A DNA stretch of 64,000 nucleotides from Zelonia costaricensis (Eukaryota; Euglenozoa; Kinetoplastea; Trypanosomatida; Trypanosomatidae): the NCBI GenBank assembly GCA_030849075.1, contig JASAOO010003565.1, positions 217,721 to 281,720 on the forward strand. Direction: 5' to 3'. A program made the position numbers and the translations under genes. A model generated the notes under the pieces. It worked only from the letters and a program-made list of their open reading frames with translations. It did no database searches and had not been told where the DNA came from. Positions 10,114-20,190 of this stretch are shown in pieces; positions within the stretch are counted from its first letter, which is position 1, and each line of letters begins with the position of its first letter.

Positions 10114-11276
10114 GACGAACAAGACGAAAGCAAAACAGGAGAAAAAAAAAGATGCGGAAACGCCTTGCCAGAAAAGAAGAACGTACAAAAGGGACGTGTC
10201 GAGCACAGCAGCGCGGCTGCGCGGAGCCCTTGTGTGGTACCCAAGACGTGTGGGCCAGTGTATGCGGGGGGCGGGGGGGGGGGGGCGTGCACGGAATAGC
10301 CACAGGGAGGGAGAAGCTGCGGCGCGTTTGTGTGTTGACGAGGAAAGAGGGGAGTGGGTGGGGAGAGCGGGTGGGAGCGGGAGAGGGAAATGGAGGTGGG
10401 GGAGAGAGCAGCACGTGCACAGCCGAGAACGGCGACCCGCACGCAAGACGGGCAACACAGCGACGTGGTGACGGAGCAGATGGGGGAGCGGGGGAGGGGG
10501 AGCCGCTCGGAGACAGAGGAAAGGTCTAGGCGGGGCAATACTGCGCTCCTGCTGTCCACTGCATCGCTTTCCTTCGTCGTTTTCGTTGGCGCGTGAATGC
10601 TAAGGGCCCAGGGCGTGGCGGCAAGGTGAGCCGCCACTGCCGCAGAGGATCCAGCAGGCAATGCCGTTTGTGTGTGCGTGTGTGTGTGTGTGCGCGCCTC
10701 GCGCGAAACCCATCTTTTGCTTTACAGTGGCGTGAGCGTAGCACGCCGTATTACTCGCTTTGTGTGGGTGTACGCGTATCTTTCTTCTTTACGCCAGAAA
10801 TGCCGGCACACGTGAGCCGCGCGCCAGCTGCGTGAGTCCACGTGGCCGCGTAGCGGCTCCACGCCTCTTCCTCCGCTCGAAGAACGTGCCTCGCCACGAG
10901 AGCTGTCGCAACTCTCGGCTGCGGTAGGCCTTCACACACGGGCGCGGCGAGCGTGCTGGCGAGGCGGAGAGGGGTAAAGCGGGAGGGAGGGGGAAGGGAA
11001 ACGGGCAGCAGAGGCGGCGACGGGCCGGCTAGCAAGGGGGGAGGAGGGAGGGAGGGGGACGGCGGCACACCTAAGACAGGGAGAAACAAAAAAACCGTGG
11101 GCCCTACAGAGATGCGCCGCACACGTTTCTTCTGCTTTGTTTTTGCTGTTCCTTCTCTCCTCGACCAGGCACGGCGCCACGAAAACTACGCCGAGCTCGC
11201 CAGCGACCGGGGCGTGGCGCTGCACGAGCGTCGGCGTGCTGGGTGCCGGAAAAGGCATGAGCCGGGCGAGCAACCG
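10114..11276. other. Intergenic region, no gene seen
   Basis: About 1.2 kb. It has a pyrimidine tract on the coding strand just upstream of the TPR gene (10114-10150), a 13-nt G-run near 10274, a TG run near 10671-10691 and purine-rich blocks at 10970-11070. No gene recognised. Confidence 0.65.
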
Positions 11277-13976
11277 TCACGCAGCTGACCTCTTGAGTTT
11301 CTTCTGGAGATCGCGACGCGTCTCGCGGCGCTCGCGCTCTCGCTGGAGATGGCTCGACGCGCCGGCCGACTTCGCCTGCTCCACGCGGCGCTCGGGCTCC
11401 TTCGCCTTGCTGCCCTTTGCCCTCTTGGCCTTCTCCTCCTTCGCGCGGTGGTGCTTGTCGTGACTGCGATGCGTCGCTGTGCCGACGGGCGCGGCAGAAA
11501 CAGGAGCTGCAGTGACCGCGGCTGCGGCGGCCTCAGCGTGCTCCAGTTTCTCGGCGCGGTTGCGCCGCTTGCCTCCCCGCTTGGTCGGCTTCAGCTTCTT
11601 CTCGGTGGCCGGGTCAGCAGCCGCAAGAATGCCGACTTGCAAGTCCGCCGTCACGTCCGCATCGCTGCGGCGGCGCTTGTGGTTGTGGCGGCGGTCCTTC
11701 TTGTCCGTCCCCGCCGTCGCCGCTGCAGCGACGTCGCCCGGGACGACGGCGCTGCTCGGACTGGGGCTGCGCTTCCGCTTCCTCCTCTCGGTCGCCTGCC
11801 GCTTCGCCGATGCCACCGCCTTGGCCTTGCTGCGCTCCTCGCCGAGCAGGATGGGCCGGTAGTCGGCTTGCGTGCTCAGCTCGTAGCGGTACTGGTTGAC
11901 GTGGTTCGTGGCGATGGCGGCGCCGTAGCGGGTGGCCTTGGCAATGCCGGGGTCGGGGCACTGCAGCGCCTCGTGCCGCGGCCACTCCGCCTCGTAGCGG
12001 CCGACGCGGCCCGCCACCGGCATGCTGGCCGCCACGGAGGCCGGGATCGGGGCCACGGGCGGGGCGAGGCCCGTGGCGGGCGGCAGGGCGCTGTTGCCGG
12101 GCCCGGTGAGCGCGTCGAGGTGCTTGGCCAGCGGCGTCGACTCGTGGCAGTAGAGAAAGGTGCTGCCAAAGTCCTCCTCCAGCTCCACCAGCTCGCGGCA
12201 CGCCGTGCTGAGGGCCTCGCAGTTGATGAAGGGAATGCGCAGCACCCCCTGGTACGAGAAGTTCGCCTCGCTGAAGTCGACGTCGACCATGTCGGGGTAG
12301 AACTTGCCCAGCACCGACTCCGGGTCGTTGACGGCCTCATGCAGCTCCTCCGGCAGCGCGTGGACGCTCAGCCGAGGCAGCACGGCGAGAAGCTGCTCGA
12401 TCGGGTGCAGCGGGGCACTCATGCGCATCTCGACGTTGACGCCCGCCGTGAAGCCGGCGAGGTCCTGCAGCAGCGGCGCGTAGTGGTACGGGAAGTACCA
12501 CTCCCACGACGGACACCCCTTCGTGTAGTACCGCATGACCCACTGCATGCCACGCAGGTACTCGGCGCAGCAGAGCCGCACGTGGTTCTCGAAGACCGGT
12601 CGGTTGGACGCCGGGTCCCAGCCGAACTTGCTCTGGTAGTAGGCGTCGCGGTACGACTTGTCAAGGTACGAGAAGGTGAGGGGCTGCTTGTCGGCCACGA
12701 GGCGCACCCCCTCCTTCCGCACGGCGGCCATGAGGCTGAGCAGTGCATCGCTCACCACCTGCGCGTTGCTGCCATCCGACTGCAGCGTCTCCAGCGTCTC
12801 CGGCACCTTCTCCTCCGTCTTGGTCACGCGCTCCTCGACGTGCTGCTTTGCCCGCTCCTTGCCGCGCAGAACGCCGTGGTACTCCTTCGTCAGCTTTCCC
12901 ATGCACTTGGCGGCAAAGTTGCGCAGGAAGGTGTGCAGGTTGGCGTAGTTGACCTCGCCAAGCTGGGTGAGGTAGCCGTGCAGGGCGTGGTCGCGCACGT
13001 AGTGGTCCAGCAGCATCTCAATCCCGCGCGTCTTGATCGAGACGAGCGGCACGTGCGGCAGGAAGTCGTTGCCGACGAAGAAGCAGAGGAAGATGAAGTC
13101 GTCGATGACGCGCTCGAACTGCATGTCCGGGATGTGTTCAAAGTCCTTCATGAGCTTCTCGCGGTACCGGCTGAGGTTGAAGTAGCAGAAGCGGTTGTGG
13201 TCTGGCTGGAAGGTGTCGGTGAGCTGGTTGCGCAAGATGGACACGTGCTTCTCGTGCGTCGACAGGCCGAGGCAGATGAGGTCGGCGTCCATGCCGTGGA
13301 TGACGTGGGAGGTGTTGTAGTCGTACCCGGGCTGCGACCGCAAGCCGCGAATGTACTGCATGATCTTGTGCTCCCCCTCGCCAGGGACGTGGGCGTCGGA
13401 GAAGACGACGGTGAGGTGCCGCCAGGCGGCGTCCTCGTTCAGCTTCTTCATTATGTACCACTCAAGGGCGAGAGCCACGCGTTCCATGAAGGCCGTGGAC
13501 GGCGTGATGACGTTGTGATCCCACCGCTCGCGCACCCGTGGGCGCGGCAGCTTGTACTCGGCGACGATGCGGTCCGCGCAGGCGTTCGAGATGGCGTCGC
13601 TCTCGAGTCGCTCGTCCGCGGCGCGGAAGCGGCGGCTGCGCTGCTGGTTCATCTTGCTGCGCGGGGCGACGCCGTCGATGCACAGCACGAGGCATTTCTT
13701 GGGTCGCACGACGCGGACGAGCAAGTCGAGCTGGTCAAACATGCGCTCAAACATCTCCTCCTCCGTCTCCGGCTCCGGCAGCGGGGCCGTGTCGTGGCAG
13801 CAGGGGTGAATGAGCCCGTTCATGTCCACGTAGAAGTTGTCGTACACGTACGCGCTGGCGTGACTCGGCGGCAGGGCGTGGCCCTTGAAGGCCGCGTCGA
13901 CGACATCCTGCGGAATGTCATCGATGCAGTCGCCGTACCACCGCTGCAGCCACAGGAAAAAACCTGCGATGCCCAT
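11277..13976 (-). CDS. XRN-family 5'-3' exoribonuclease (XRND/Rat1-like)
   Basis: 899 residues. It carries all XRN_N landmarks: MGIAGFF at the N-terminus, DMNGLIH (Asp51), IDGVAPRSKMNQQRSRRFR (Asp101), PGEGEHK (Glu200, Glu202), GMDADL (Asp230, Asp232) and VGNDFLP (Asp304). These acidic residues are the metal-binding active site of XRN enzymes, so it should be catalytically competent for 5'-monophosphate RNA decay. The conserved XRN_M part follows (TKGCPSWEWYFPYHYAP near 510). The last ~170 residues are Lys/Arg-rich with several nuclear-localisation-like clusters (KKDRRHNHKRRR, KRGGKRRNR). Trypanosomatids have four XRN proteins (XRNA-D). The size and basic tail favour the nuclear Rat1-like member, usually called XRND, but the paralogue call is inference. 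A textbook pyrimidine tract ending in CCTAG at 14009-14008 gives a ~32-nt leader and supports the start; the open frame upstream of it is UTR. Confidence 0.93.
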   Translation of the reverse strand: MGIAGFFLWLQRWYGDCIDDIPQDVVDAAFKGHALPPSHASAYVYDNFYVDMNGLIHPCCHDTAPLPEPETEEEMFERMFDQLDLLVRVVRPKKCLVLCIDGVAPRSKMNQQRSRRFRAADERLESDAISNACADRIVAEYKLPRPRVRERWDHNVITPSTAFMERVALALEWYIMKKLNEDAAWRHLTVVFSDAHVPGEGEHKIMQYIRGLRSQPGYDYNTSHVIHGMDADLICLGLSTHEKHVSILRNQLTDTFQPDHNRFCYFNLSRYREKLMKDFEHIPDMQFERVIDDFIFLCFFVGNDFLPHVPLVSIKTRGIEMLLDHYVRDHALHGYLTQLGEVNYANLHTFLRNFAAKCMGKLTKEYHGVLRGKERAKQHVEERVTKTEEKVPETLETLQSDGSNAQVVSDALLSLMAAVRKEGVRLVADKQPLTFSYLDKSYRDAYYQSKFGWDPASNRPVFENHVRLCCAEYLRGMQWVMRYYTKGCPSWEWYFPYHYAPLLQDLAGFTAGVNVEMRMSAPLHPIEQLLAVLPRLSVHALPEELHEAVNDPESVLGKFYPDMVDVDFSEANFSYQGVLRIPFINCEALSTACRELVELEEDFGSTFLYCHESTPLAKHLDALTGPGNSALPPATGLAPPVAPIPASVAASMPVAGRVGRYEAEWPRHEALQCPDPGIAKATRYGAAIATNHVNQYRYELSTQADYRPILLGEERSKAKAVASAKRQATERRKRKRSPSPSSAVVPGDVAAAATAGTDKKDRRHNHKRRRSDADVTADLQVGILAAADPATEKKLKPTKRGGKRRNRAEKLEHAEAAAAAVTAAPVSAAPVGTATHRSHDKHHRAKEEKAKRAKGSKAKEPERRVEQAKSAGASSHLQRERERRETRRDLQKKLKRSAA

Positions 13977-14973
13977 TATCACACTCCACGAGGAGGGGAG
14001 CGAGGGACTAGGCAGGGGAAGGGGGAAGGGGGGTGACGTGGGAGCGGTGAATACCAAACAAGAATCACCAGGTGGCAAAGAGGCTACCCGTTGTCGTCGC
14101 ACGCCAAAGCGAGGGCGAAGGAACACAGGAGAGAGCAGCCCCCCGGCTGGGCGTGTCTCCCTTCTTTGTTTGTTTGTTTTTTTGTGCGATGCGCAGGCGA
14201 GTGCCTGGGGCGATACACTTGCAGGGATTCTAGGTGTCCTTGTGAGGACTGTGGAAAGCGCCGGGGTGTGTGATGCCGCGTATGAGGCAACAAAGCGTGG
14301 GTCTCTTGGGACAGAGCGGCCTCTACGGGAGGGCGACAGGCGGCGGAGGAGGGGGGGGAAGTGCGTGCGGATTCTGAATGGAGACCGGTGTTGGCCATGC
14401 AACCCACGCGCTGTCCTCTCTTGGCGGGGGTAGGTGCGGGTGTGTGGTAGGGGCGACGTGTGTACGCGTAAGAGGGGCGGAGGGGCAGGAGAGGTGGAGA
14501 GGGTTCGATGGGTTTGTCGTCGTGAGAGTCGTCGTATCGTGGCGCAAAGAACAAAAAGGGCAAAACAGGGGGGGATGTAGAGGATGCGGCAGCCGGGAAG
14601 CCAGGAAGCTACGCCGTACGCTTACGGGGGGGGGGCGGCTCTGGAAGACGCGCGCGGCAGTAGGACTGGTAGGCGCGCACAGGCGCGCCAGGTCCGCGTG
14701 CTGTGTGTTTGTGTGTGTGTGTTTGTGGTCTGCTCAGCTAGCGAGAAGGCAAAAGGCTACACACACAAGTTCGATGGAACTCCACTTCGGTCCTTTTCTT
14801 CCTGTCAACTTGCCTTCTCCGACGAATTCTTGGGCGAATGCACGTGAAACGGTGCGCGACCGGCGTTCCGGAAAGCTGCCATCAGCACAAGAGCGCCGTC
14901 GTCCAAAAAAGGGACGCCCCACGCCGCGACTCGATCATCGAGAGGGGCAAAGCTGGCAAGCGTGACGGCGTGG
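13977..14973. other. Intergenic region, no gene seen
   Basis: About 1 kb. It includes the XRN splice signal at its left end, a short TG run near 14709-14722, G-runs near 14351 and 14627, and otherwise mixed sequence. No gene recognised. Confidence 0.65.
14008..14033 (-). promoter_or_regulatory. Trans-splice acceptor of the XRN gene
   Basis: The coding strand reads a run of C/T (CCCCCCTTCCCCCTTCCCC) followed by TGCCTAG, with the AG at 14009-14008, 32 nt before the ATG. This is the best-formed polypyrimidine-AG signal in the window. Confidence 0.65.
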
Positions 14974-16047
14974 TCACGGCGAAACGTCAGGGTGGAACGT
15001 CCACAGCAGCTGCGACAGCCGGATCAGCTTCAGCGCTGTCGCACGCGGGTCCAGCACGTCGGCGCCGTCGTACGCCTGCAACAGGGCCCGGACCCTCTCC
15101 ACCAGGAACAGGCGCCGCTCCTCCACCGCCTGGAGCGCCACCTCGTGCTGGTGCACCAGCGCCGCCAGCTCCTCCTTGCCAGCCTTTGACATGTCTTGCT
15201 TCTCCTGCTGATGCACGGCTTTCATGTCGAGCAGCGCCGCGGCCTGCCGCGTGCGCAGGGCCTGCAGCCGCAGGACATGGTGCTGGGTGGTATCGCGGTG
15301 CAGGGCCTGCTGCTCCTGCTTTTCTAAACGGCGGAGCTGCCCCTGCACCCGCTCCGCCTCGCGATAACGTCGCTGGTGGAGAAACTGCTGCAGCTCCGCC
15401 TGCAGCCGCTGCACTTCAGAAGACGACGACAGAGAGGCCGATGGCGTTGTGAGTGGGCGACCGGCGTCTGCGGCGCCTCGCTCAGCTCGCATACGGGCCT
15501 CCTCGCGCTCCACCTCTGCAGCGTGGTGCTGCGCCGCCGCCGCGAGCATCGCGGAGGCGTGGTGGTTGTAGGCGGTCATTTTGGACCGCCAGTGCTGGCG
15601 CAGGTCCAGCTGCTGCAGCCGCTGGCGGTCGAGCAGGCCCTGCCGCGTCCGCTCCGCCACGGCATTCGCCTCGGTGCTGACACGCCGCGCGAGGAGGCGG
15701 AGCGTCTTCTCCATGCGCTGCAGGCACGACTGAGCACGGCGAAAAAGTCCGGCCCGGGCACACTCCTCGCGCGCGCCGTCGAGGGCGGTGAGGTAGGCCT
15801 CCACCTCGAGCATGTCCGCCTGCCAGCGGCGCTGCGTGACGGCCCCGTCCTCGGGCTCCGCCGAGGCCAGCGCATTGCTGGCGCGCGCCGCGTCCACAAG
15901 AAAAAAGTCGCCCAGTCCCGGGGGCTGCGCGGCGGGGGACGAGCCGGCGTTTGCGTCGGGGATGAGCCGCGGCACGACGTCATCGGGAGCGTGCTCGTCG
16001 GGGTGCATCGCTGGCCGCGCGGTCTCAACGCCGTAGCTGTCGTGCAT
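14974..16047 (-). CDS. Coiled-coil protein, unknown
   Basis: 357 residues. After a ~75-residue Pro/Ala/Asp-rich N-terminus the protein is almost wholly helical, rich in Gln, Arg, Leu and Ala, and reads as two coiled-coil stretches. One lies at about 76-200 (QRRWQADMLEVEAYLTALDG...), the other at about 216-330 (SSEVQRLQAELQQFLHQRRY...). They are separated by a Ser/Thr-rich hinge near 205. The C-terminus is short (SQLLWTFHPDVSP). No signal peptide, membrane span or catalytic motif is present. Such proteins in trypanosomatids often belong to the flagellum, basal body or cytoskeleton, but nothing in the sequence proves that here. The start is the first ATG; a T-rich/CT tract lies about 30-60 nt upstream, with an AG at 16062-16061. 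Confidence 0.78.
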   Translation of the reverse strand: MHDSYGVETARPAMHPDEHAPDDVVPRLIPDANAGSSPAAQPPGLGDFFLVDAARASNALASAEPEDGAVTQRRWQADMLEVEAYLTALDGAREECARAGLFRRAQSCLQRMEKTLRLLARRVSTEANAVAERTRQGLLDRQRLQQLDLRQHWRSKMTAYNHHASAMLAAAAQHHAAEVEREEARMRAERGAADAGRPLTTPSASLSSSSEVQRLQAELQQFLHQRRYREAERVQGQLRRLEKQEQQALHRDTTQHHVLRLQALRTRQAAALLDMKAVHQQEKQDMSKAGKEELAALVHQHEVALQAVEERRLFLVERVRALLQAYDGADVLDPRATALKLIRLSQLLWTFHPDVSP

Positions 16048-17244
16048 CCTTTTTTTTTTTCTTTTTGCAGTGAGCAGCAGAGCGAGGTTGACACAAGTCG
16101 AAGAGGGTAAAGGGCAATGCTGAAGACACGCTCAAACGCACAGTGAGTCGGGAGATGGAGGTGAGGAGGGTGGTGAGGATCTAGACGCGCGCGGCGGTAG
16201 GACAGGGTTGGCGCGTCGTTGAGCACGGCACTTCCTCTCTGGCGCCCTCGCAGCGAGCAGCAGCCCGACCCGTCGCGGCAGTGGCGCGGGAGAAGGGGGG
16301 TGCACGGCTTGAGTCCGCCTGCGCATGTGTGAGTGAAGGTGCGGGGAGTTGAGAAGAGGAAGGGGAAGCACGCACGCAAGCCGCGGGTGGGTTGAGAAAC
16401 GAAGGAGGAGGAGGAAAAAAAAAAGGGAGGGTGACGGTCACGAAGGGGGGTAGAAGGCGGTCGCGTTGACGAGGACGGGAGGGAAAACGCAAGGGAAAGG
16501 CGAGTAGTCGTCGTCCGTGCCGCACGCCGTGTTGGAGACTAGGCGTCGACGGTCGCCAGTCGCAGGACCAGCGTCGAGTGCGCAACTGCGCTGTTGCTGG
16601 CATGGGTCAATGCAGTTCGTGTGTGTGTGGGGGGGGGTTTCTTCTTGCACAAATGGCGGCAGCAGGGGAAGCAGCCGCGGCTGCGTGAGCGCTTCACCGA
16701 GCTTGTGCCGTTTGCTGCCTCGTTGCTGTTGCTGCTTTTTTTGTTTTTTTTTTCCGTCGACGGGCGTGTGTCCGCTGGTGTGTCTTCGCGTGGCATGCAT
16801 GAAAGATCGAGAGGGAAGGGGAAAAGAAAAAAAAGGAAGCCGAGCGTCAATTTGCGGCTGTTCGCCGTCGGGGTATGTACATACAACGCAACAAGGAGGT
16901 GGTCGTCCTTTTTTTCTTCATCTTCCTGCTGTCGGCGACAGCAGCGCTCCGTCCTCTCCGGATGCGCGCACCACCACCCCTCCCCTCCTCGCCAGCGTCG
17001 GCCAGCATAGAGGGGAAAAGGGGGAGGGGAGGAGTCAGTGTGCGCAAGGAGGAGCGCAAGGGCCCGCCAAGCACGGGCGCTGCGCTGAGTGGCTTACATG
17101 AACCCCCTCTCCAGAGAAAAAAAAACGAGCAGGTGGACAAGTTTGTGTCTGAGCACGCGTGTATGTGTGTGTGTGTGTGTGTGTGATTTCGACAATTGAG
17201 CGGTGCTTCAACACTGCGAGGCGACCGCGGTGGGTTGCGGCGCT
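16048..17244. other. Intergenic region, no gene seen
   Basis: About 1.2 kb. It has a plus-strand T-run at 16050-16066, T-runs near 16736-16752, an A-run near 16418-16427 and a TG run at 17164-17184 just 3' of the MORN gene. Frames crossing it are low complexity and rejected. Confidence 0.65.
17164..17184. repeat. (TG)n microsatellite
   Basis: An uninterrupted TG run on the plus strand, about 60 nt beyond the stop codon of the MORN-repeat gene, within its presumed 3' UTR. Confidence 0.85.
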
Positions 17245-20190
17245 TTACAGTTGGTAGATGCCGTCCACGTACGTCCCGTCGAAGACGGTGCCGTCGGGGT
17301 AGGTCAGCACACCGGCGCCGTGCGGCACTCCCGCGGTATTGACCTGGCCGTGATAGACGCTGCCGTCGGCGAAGCGGGCCTCACCGATGCAGCCCTCCAC
17401 AATGTGACCGCTCAGCCAGTCGCACTCAACCGACTCGCCCGGGGCGTTGGTGCGGCGGCCGCGGCCGTGCTGCTTGTTGGCGTGCCACGTCCCCTCGTAC
17501 ACGCTGCCGTCGCGGAATACCTGCGTACCGACCCCCTGGCGCACGCCGTCCTGCCAGCCGCCGACGTACCGAGACTCAGGCATCGCCGCCCCGATGCGGC
17601 GTGGGCGGTCCGACGGCAGGTCAGCCTCGACGTACTCGACAGTGGCCGCCGTCTCCGGCGCTCCGCGGTGCCACACCCCGCGCAGCTGGTCGCCGTTCGC
17701 GAGCCGCAGGGTGCCGTGCCCTTGCTGCAGCCCATCCAACCACGTGCCGCTGTACTGCTCCGCCGTGTCGCTCTTGGTCGCCGTGCCAACGCCGGTGAGG
17801 CGGTTGTGCATGAAGATGCCGTCGTACGTGACCCCCTCCGTCGCGCTGTAGTACACGCCGGCGCCGCAGCGGTGGTTCTTCTTCCAGTGGCCCTGGTAGA
17901 AGGACCCTGTGCGGGTGTTGCGCTGCGTGCCAACGCCGTCACGGCAGCCCTCAGCAAAGTCGCCGTCGTAGACATCATCGCCGTCGGTGAGGCGGCCCTG
18001 GCCACTGCGCACGTCGTCGCGCCACTCGCCCTCGTAGAGCTCCTCCCCCTCCACCCCGGCTGCCTCATGGAGGCCAGGGCCACCGCCGCCACCGCCAGTG
18101 GCCGCCTTGAGTTTCTTGCGCACCGTCTGCACGCCGCGCCCGCTGCGCTTGTCGCGCTGCCAGGCCCCTGTGTACGCCGTGATGCCGTCGCTCGAGACGG
18201 TGGTGCCGGCGCCTTCGCGGATGTTCAGCGCCGTGTCCATCGCGCCAACGTGGCGGTCGCCGTTGGGGAAGACGTAGGTGCCGCTCACCAGCTCGTCCGC
18301 CCGCCACAACCCTTCCAGCACCACACCGTTTGGGTACGCCTCCTGGCCGGGGCCGACGCGAGTGTCGTGCTGCCACACGTGCGTGTGCCGGCAGCCGCGG
18401 GTGTCCGTCAAGGTGCCGTGCCCCTGCCGGCACGCCCCCTCGGGGTCCCAGGCGCCGTGGTACACGCTGCCGTCCTGGTACACGACCCGCACGGACGGCT
18501 GCAGCTCCCCGTCTACCCACACCCCGTGCACCGTCATGCCGTTGGGGTACGTGAGGCCACCCGGGCCGTGCCGCCGCCCCTCGCGCCACTCGCCCTTGTG
18601 CAGCAGCCCGCCCGGGACGAGCCGGGCCTCACCGCGGCCGTGCGGCACGTGGCGCTCCCACTGCCCGCGGTACCACCCGCCGTCCTGCCGGCGCAGCAGC
18701 CCGTAGCCCTCGCGGCGACCGGCGACCCAGTCCCCGACGTACGACCGGTCCGCCCACTGGTACGCGCCGCTGCCCTCCTTTTGGTTGGCGACCCACTCCC
18801 CCGCGTACACCTCGACCCCGGGCTGCACCGGCAGCACCAGCCACCCGTCCACCTCTGAGCTCGCAATCTCGGCCGCCATGAAGGCGTCGATGGCGCCGCC
18901 CAGCGCCGCAACGCCGTCCGCCGCGGTCGGGCAGGGGGCGACCGGCGGCGTAGGCGGCAGCAGCTCTGCCGCGCCGGCGGCCCCGCCGGGCGCGGAGACG
19001 GACAGCGTGGAGGACGGCAGCTGTGGCAGCTGCGACAAGGGCGGGGGCGAAGCCGTGGCCTTGGCCCTGTACGAGTCGACCGCCGGGGTGATGCTCCCGC
19101 CGGCTGTGGCGTTGCTGAGCCTCGGGCTGCTGCGCCTGCTGCGGGTGCGTGTCGTGGAGTGGAAGTAAAAGCCGAAGCCGAGCCGCGCGAGCTCCTCCGG
19201 CGTGAGGGTGTCGGGGATGCTCCAGGCGGACCAGGGCAAGTTGTGCCGCTCGCTGAAGGCGCGCAGCAGGAGGAGCGGCTGGGCCACGTCGACGGCCGCA
19301 CCGGGCACGGCGCGGGTGCCGTTGCTACCGGCAGCGCCGACCTCCGGCGAGCTGCTCGCCTCGCGGTGAAGCGTGCTGCTCCCTCGACTGCCGCTGTCGG
19401 TGGCGTTGGAGCTGCTGTTCTCAAGGTCCAGCACCTCGGCTGCCCCGGCCGCCAGGTGCGACACCGCCTCCTCCGGGGCGGCGTAGTACTGGAAGCCAAG
19501 CCCGTCGCGCTGATCGCCGCGCCAGTCGCCAACGTAGAGCGAGGTGAAGGCGGCCCGCGCCGCCGTGTGCCAGGGCGGCGCGGCTGAGGCGCAGAGGGTG
19601 GCATGCAGCGTCGGCGCAGCAGCCCGTGAGGTCGCGGCGACCGCACCCGCAGACGGCGCCTTCGTGAAGAGGCGTCCTTGCTTGAGGGAGAGCGGCACGT
19701 CACCGGCAGCGCGCACCGCGGCGCCGGGCTTCACCTCTCCCGTGCGCAGCCACATCGCAAAGAACTCAGGCTGCACGTGTGCACGGATCTGAAAGCGGGC
19801 GCGGCCGCTGGGCTCTAGGTACTGCACCGCGATAAAGAGCGTCCCGACGCGGTAGGCGGGGTCGGCCGGGTGCAGCACAATCTGCTTGATCGGCTCAGGC
19901 GACACGAGGCGCCACGCGGCATTGTTGCTGTCAGGACGGGGGCAGGTGCAGCTCAAGAACACTGCGCAGCGGCTCGCCGTGTTGGCCTCCTGCACGTCCA
20001 GCACCACAAGCGCGGGCTCGCTGAGGAGGACAGTGAAGTACGTGACAGGGTGGCGCGTGTCGACGCAGCCCTCGGCTGGAAACTCGCTGCCGGGGTTGAT
20101 GGGCATGGCTTGTGAGCCGATGGGGAGCGACATGTTGTTGAGGTGCGAGGGGGACGCGTCCACCACCGGCAGGGCCGAGGAGGACAACAT
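17245..20190 (-). CDS. Large MORN-repeat protein
   Basis: 981 residues from the ATG at 20190. The N-terminal ~150 residues look like a beta-sandwich (HPVTYFTVLLSEPALVVLDV ... FIAVQYLEPSGRARFQIRAH), similar in feel to calpain-III/prepeptidase C-terminal folds; this is tentative. One isolated MORN unit (LYVGDWRGDQRDGLGFQYY) follows at ~225. A ~230-residue Ser/Pro/Ala linker comes next, and then a block of about twenty MORN units from ~470 to the C-terminus (e.g. YAGEWVANQKEGSGAYQW, YVGDWVAGRREGYGLL, YEGTWHANKQHGRGRR, FDGTYVDG). MORN repeats bind lipids or act as cytoskeletal scaffolds; in trypanosomatids they occur at the flagellar-pocket collar/hook region, so such a site is possible but unproven. 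The open frame upstream of 20190 begins with TTG, not ATG. An AG at 20211-20210 after a CTCTCTCTC tract supports 20190; a second ATG lies at 20133. Confidence 0.88.
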   Translation of the reverse strand: MLSSSALPVVDASPSHLNNMSLPIGSQAMPINPGSEFPAEGCVDTRHPVTYFTVLLSEPALVVLDVQEANTASRCAVFLSCTCPRPDSNNAAWRLVSPEPIKQIVLHPADPAYRVGTLFIAVQYLEPSGRARFQIRAHVQPEFFAMWLRTGEVKPGAAVRAAGDVPLSLKQGRLFTKAPSAGAVAATSRAAAPTLHATLCASAAPPWHTAARAAFTSLYVGDWRGDQRDGLGFQYYAAPEEAVSHLAAGAAEVLDLENSSSNATDSGSRGSSTLHREASSSPEVGAAGSNGTRAVPGAAVDVAQPLLLLRAFSERHNLPWSAWSIPDTLTPEELARLGFGFYFHSTTRTRSRRSSPRLSNATAGGSITPAVDSYRAKATASPPPLSQLPQLPSSTLSVSAPGGAAGAAELLPPTPPVAPCPTAADGVAALGGAIDAFMAAEIASSEVDGWLVLPVQPGVEVYAGEWVANQKEGSGAYQWADRSYVGDWVAGRREGYGLLRRQDGGWYRGQWERHVPHGRGEARLVPGGLLHKGEWREGRRHGPGGLTYPNGMTVHGVWVDGELQPSVRVVYQDGSVYHGAWDPEGACRQGHGTLTDTRGCRHTHVWQHDTRVGPGQEAYPNGVVLEGLWRADELVSGTYVFPNGDRHVGAMDTALNIREGAGTTVSSDGITAYTGAWQRDKRSGRGVQTVRKKLKAATGGGGGGPGLHEAAGVEGEELYEGEWRDDVRSGQGRLTDGDDVYDGDFAEGCRDGVGTQRNTRTGSFYQGHWKKNHRCGAGVYYSATEGVTYDGIFMHNRLTGVGTATKSDTAEQYSGTWLDGLQQGHGTLRLANGDQLRGVWHRGAPETAATVEYVEADLPSDRPRRIGAAMPESRYVGGWQDGVRQGVGTQVFRDGSVYEGTWHANKQHGRGRRTNAPGESVECDWLSGHIVEGCIGEARFADGSVYHGQVNTAGVPHGAGVLTYPDGTVFDGTYVDGIYQL

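Noticed and set aside
11349..14036. An 895-codon plus-strand frame opposite the XRN gene
   Set aside because: Same antisense shadow effect; no recognisable domain, and the minus strand encodes an intact exoribonuclease.
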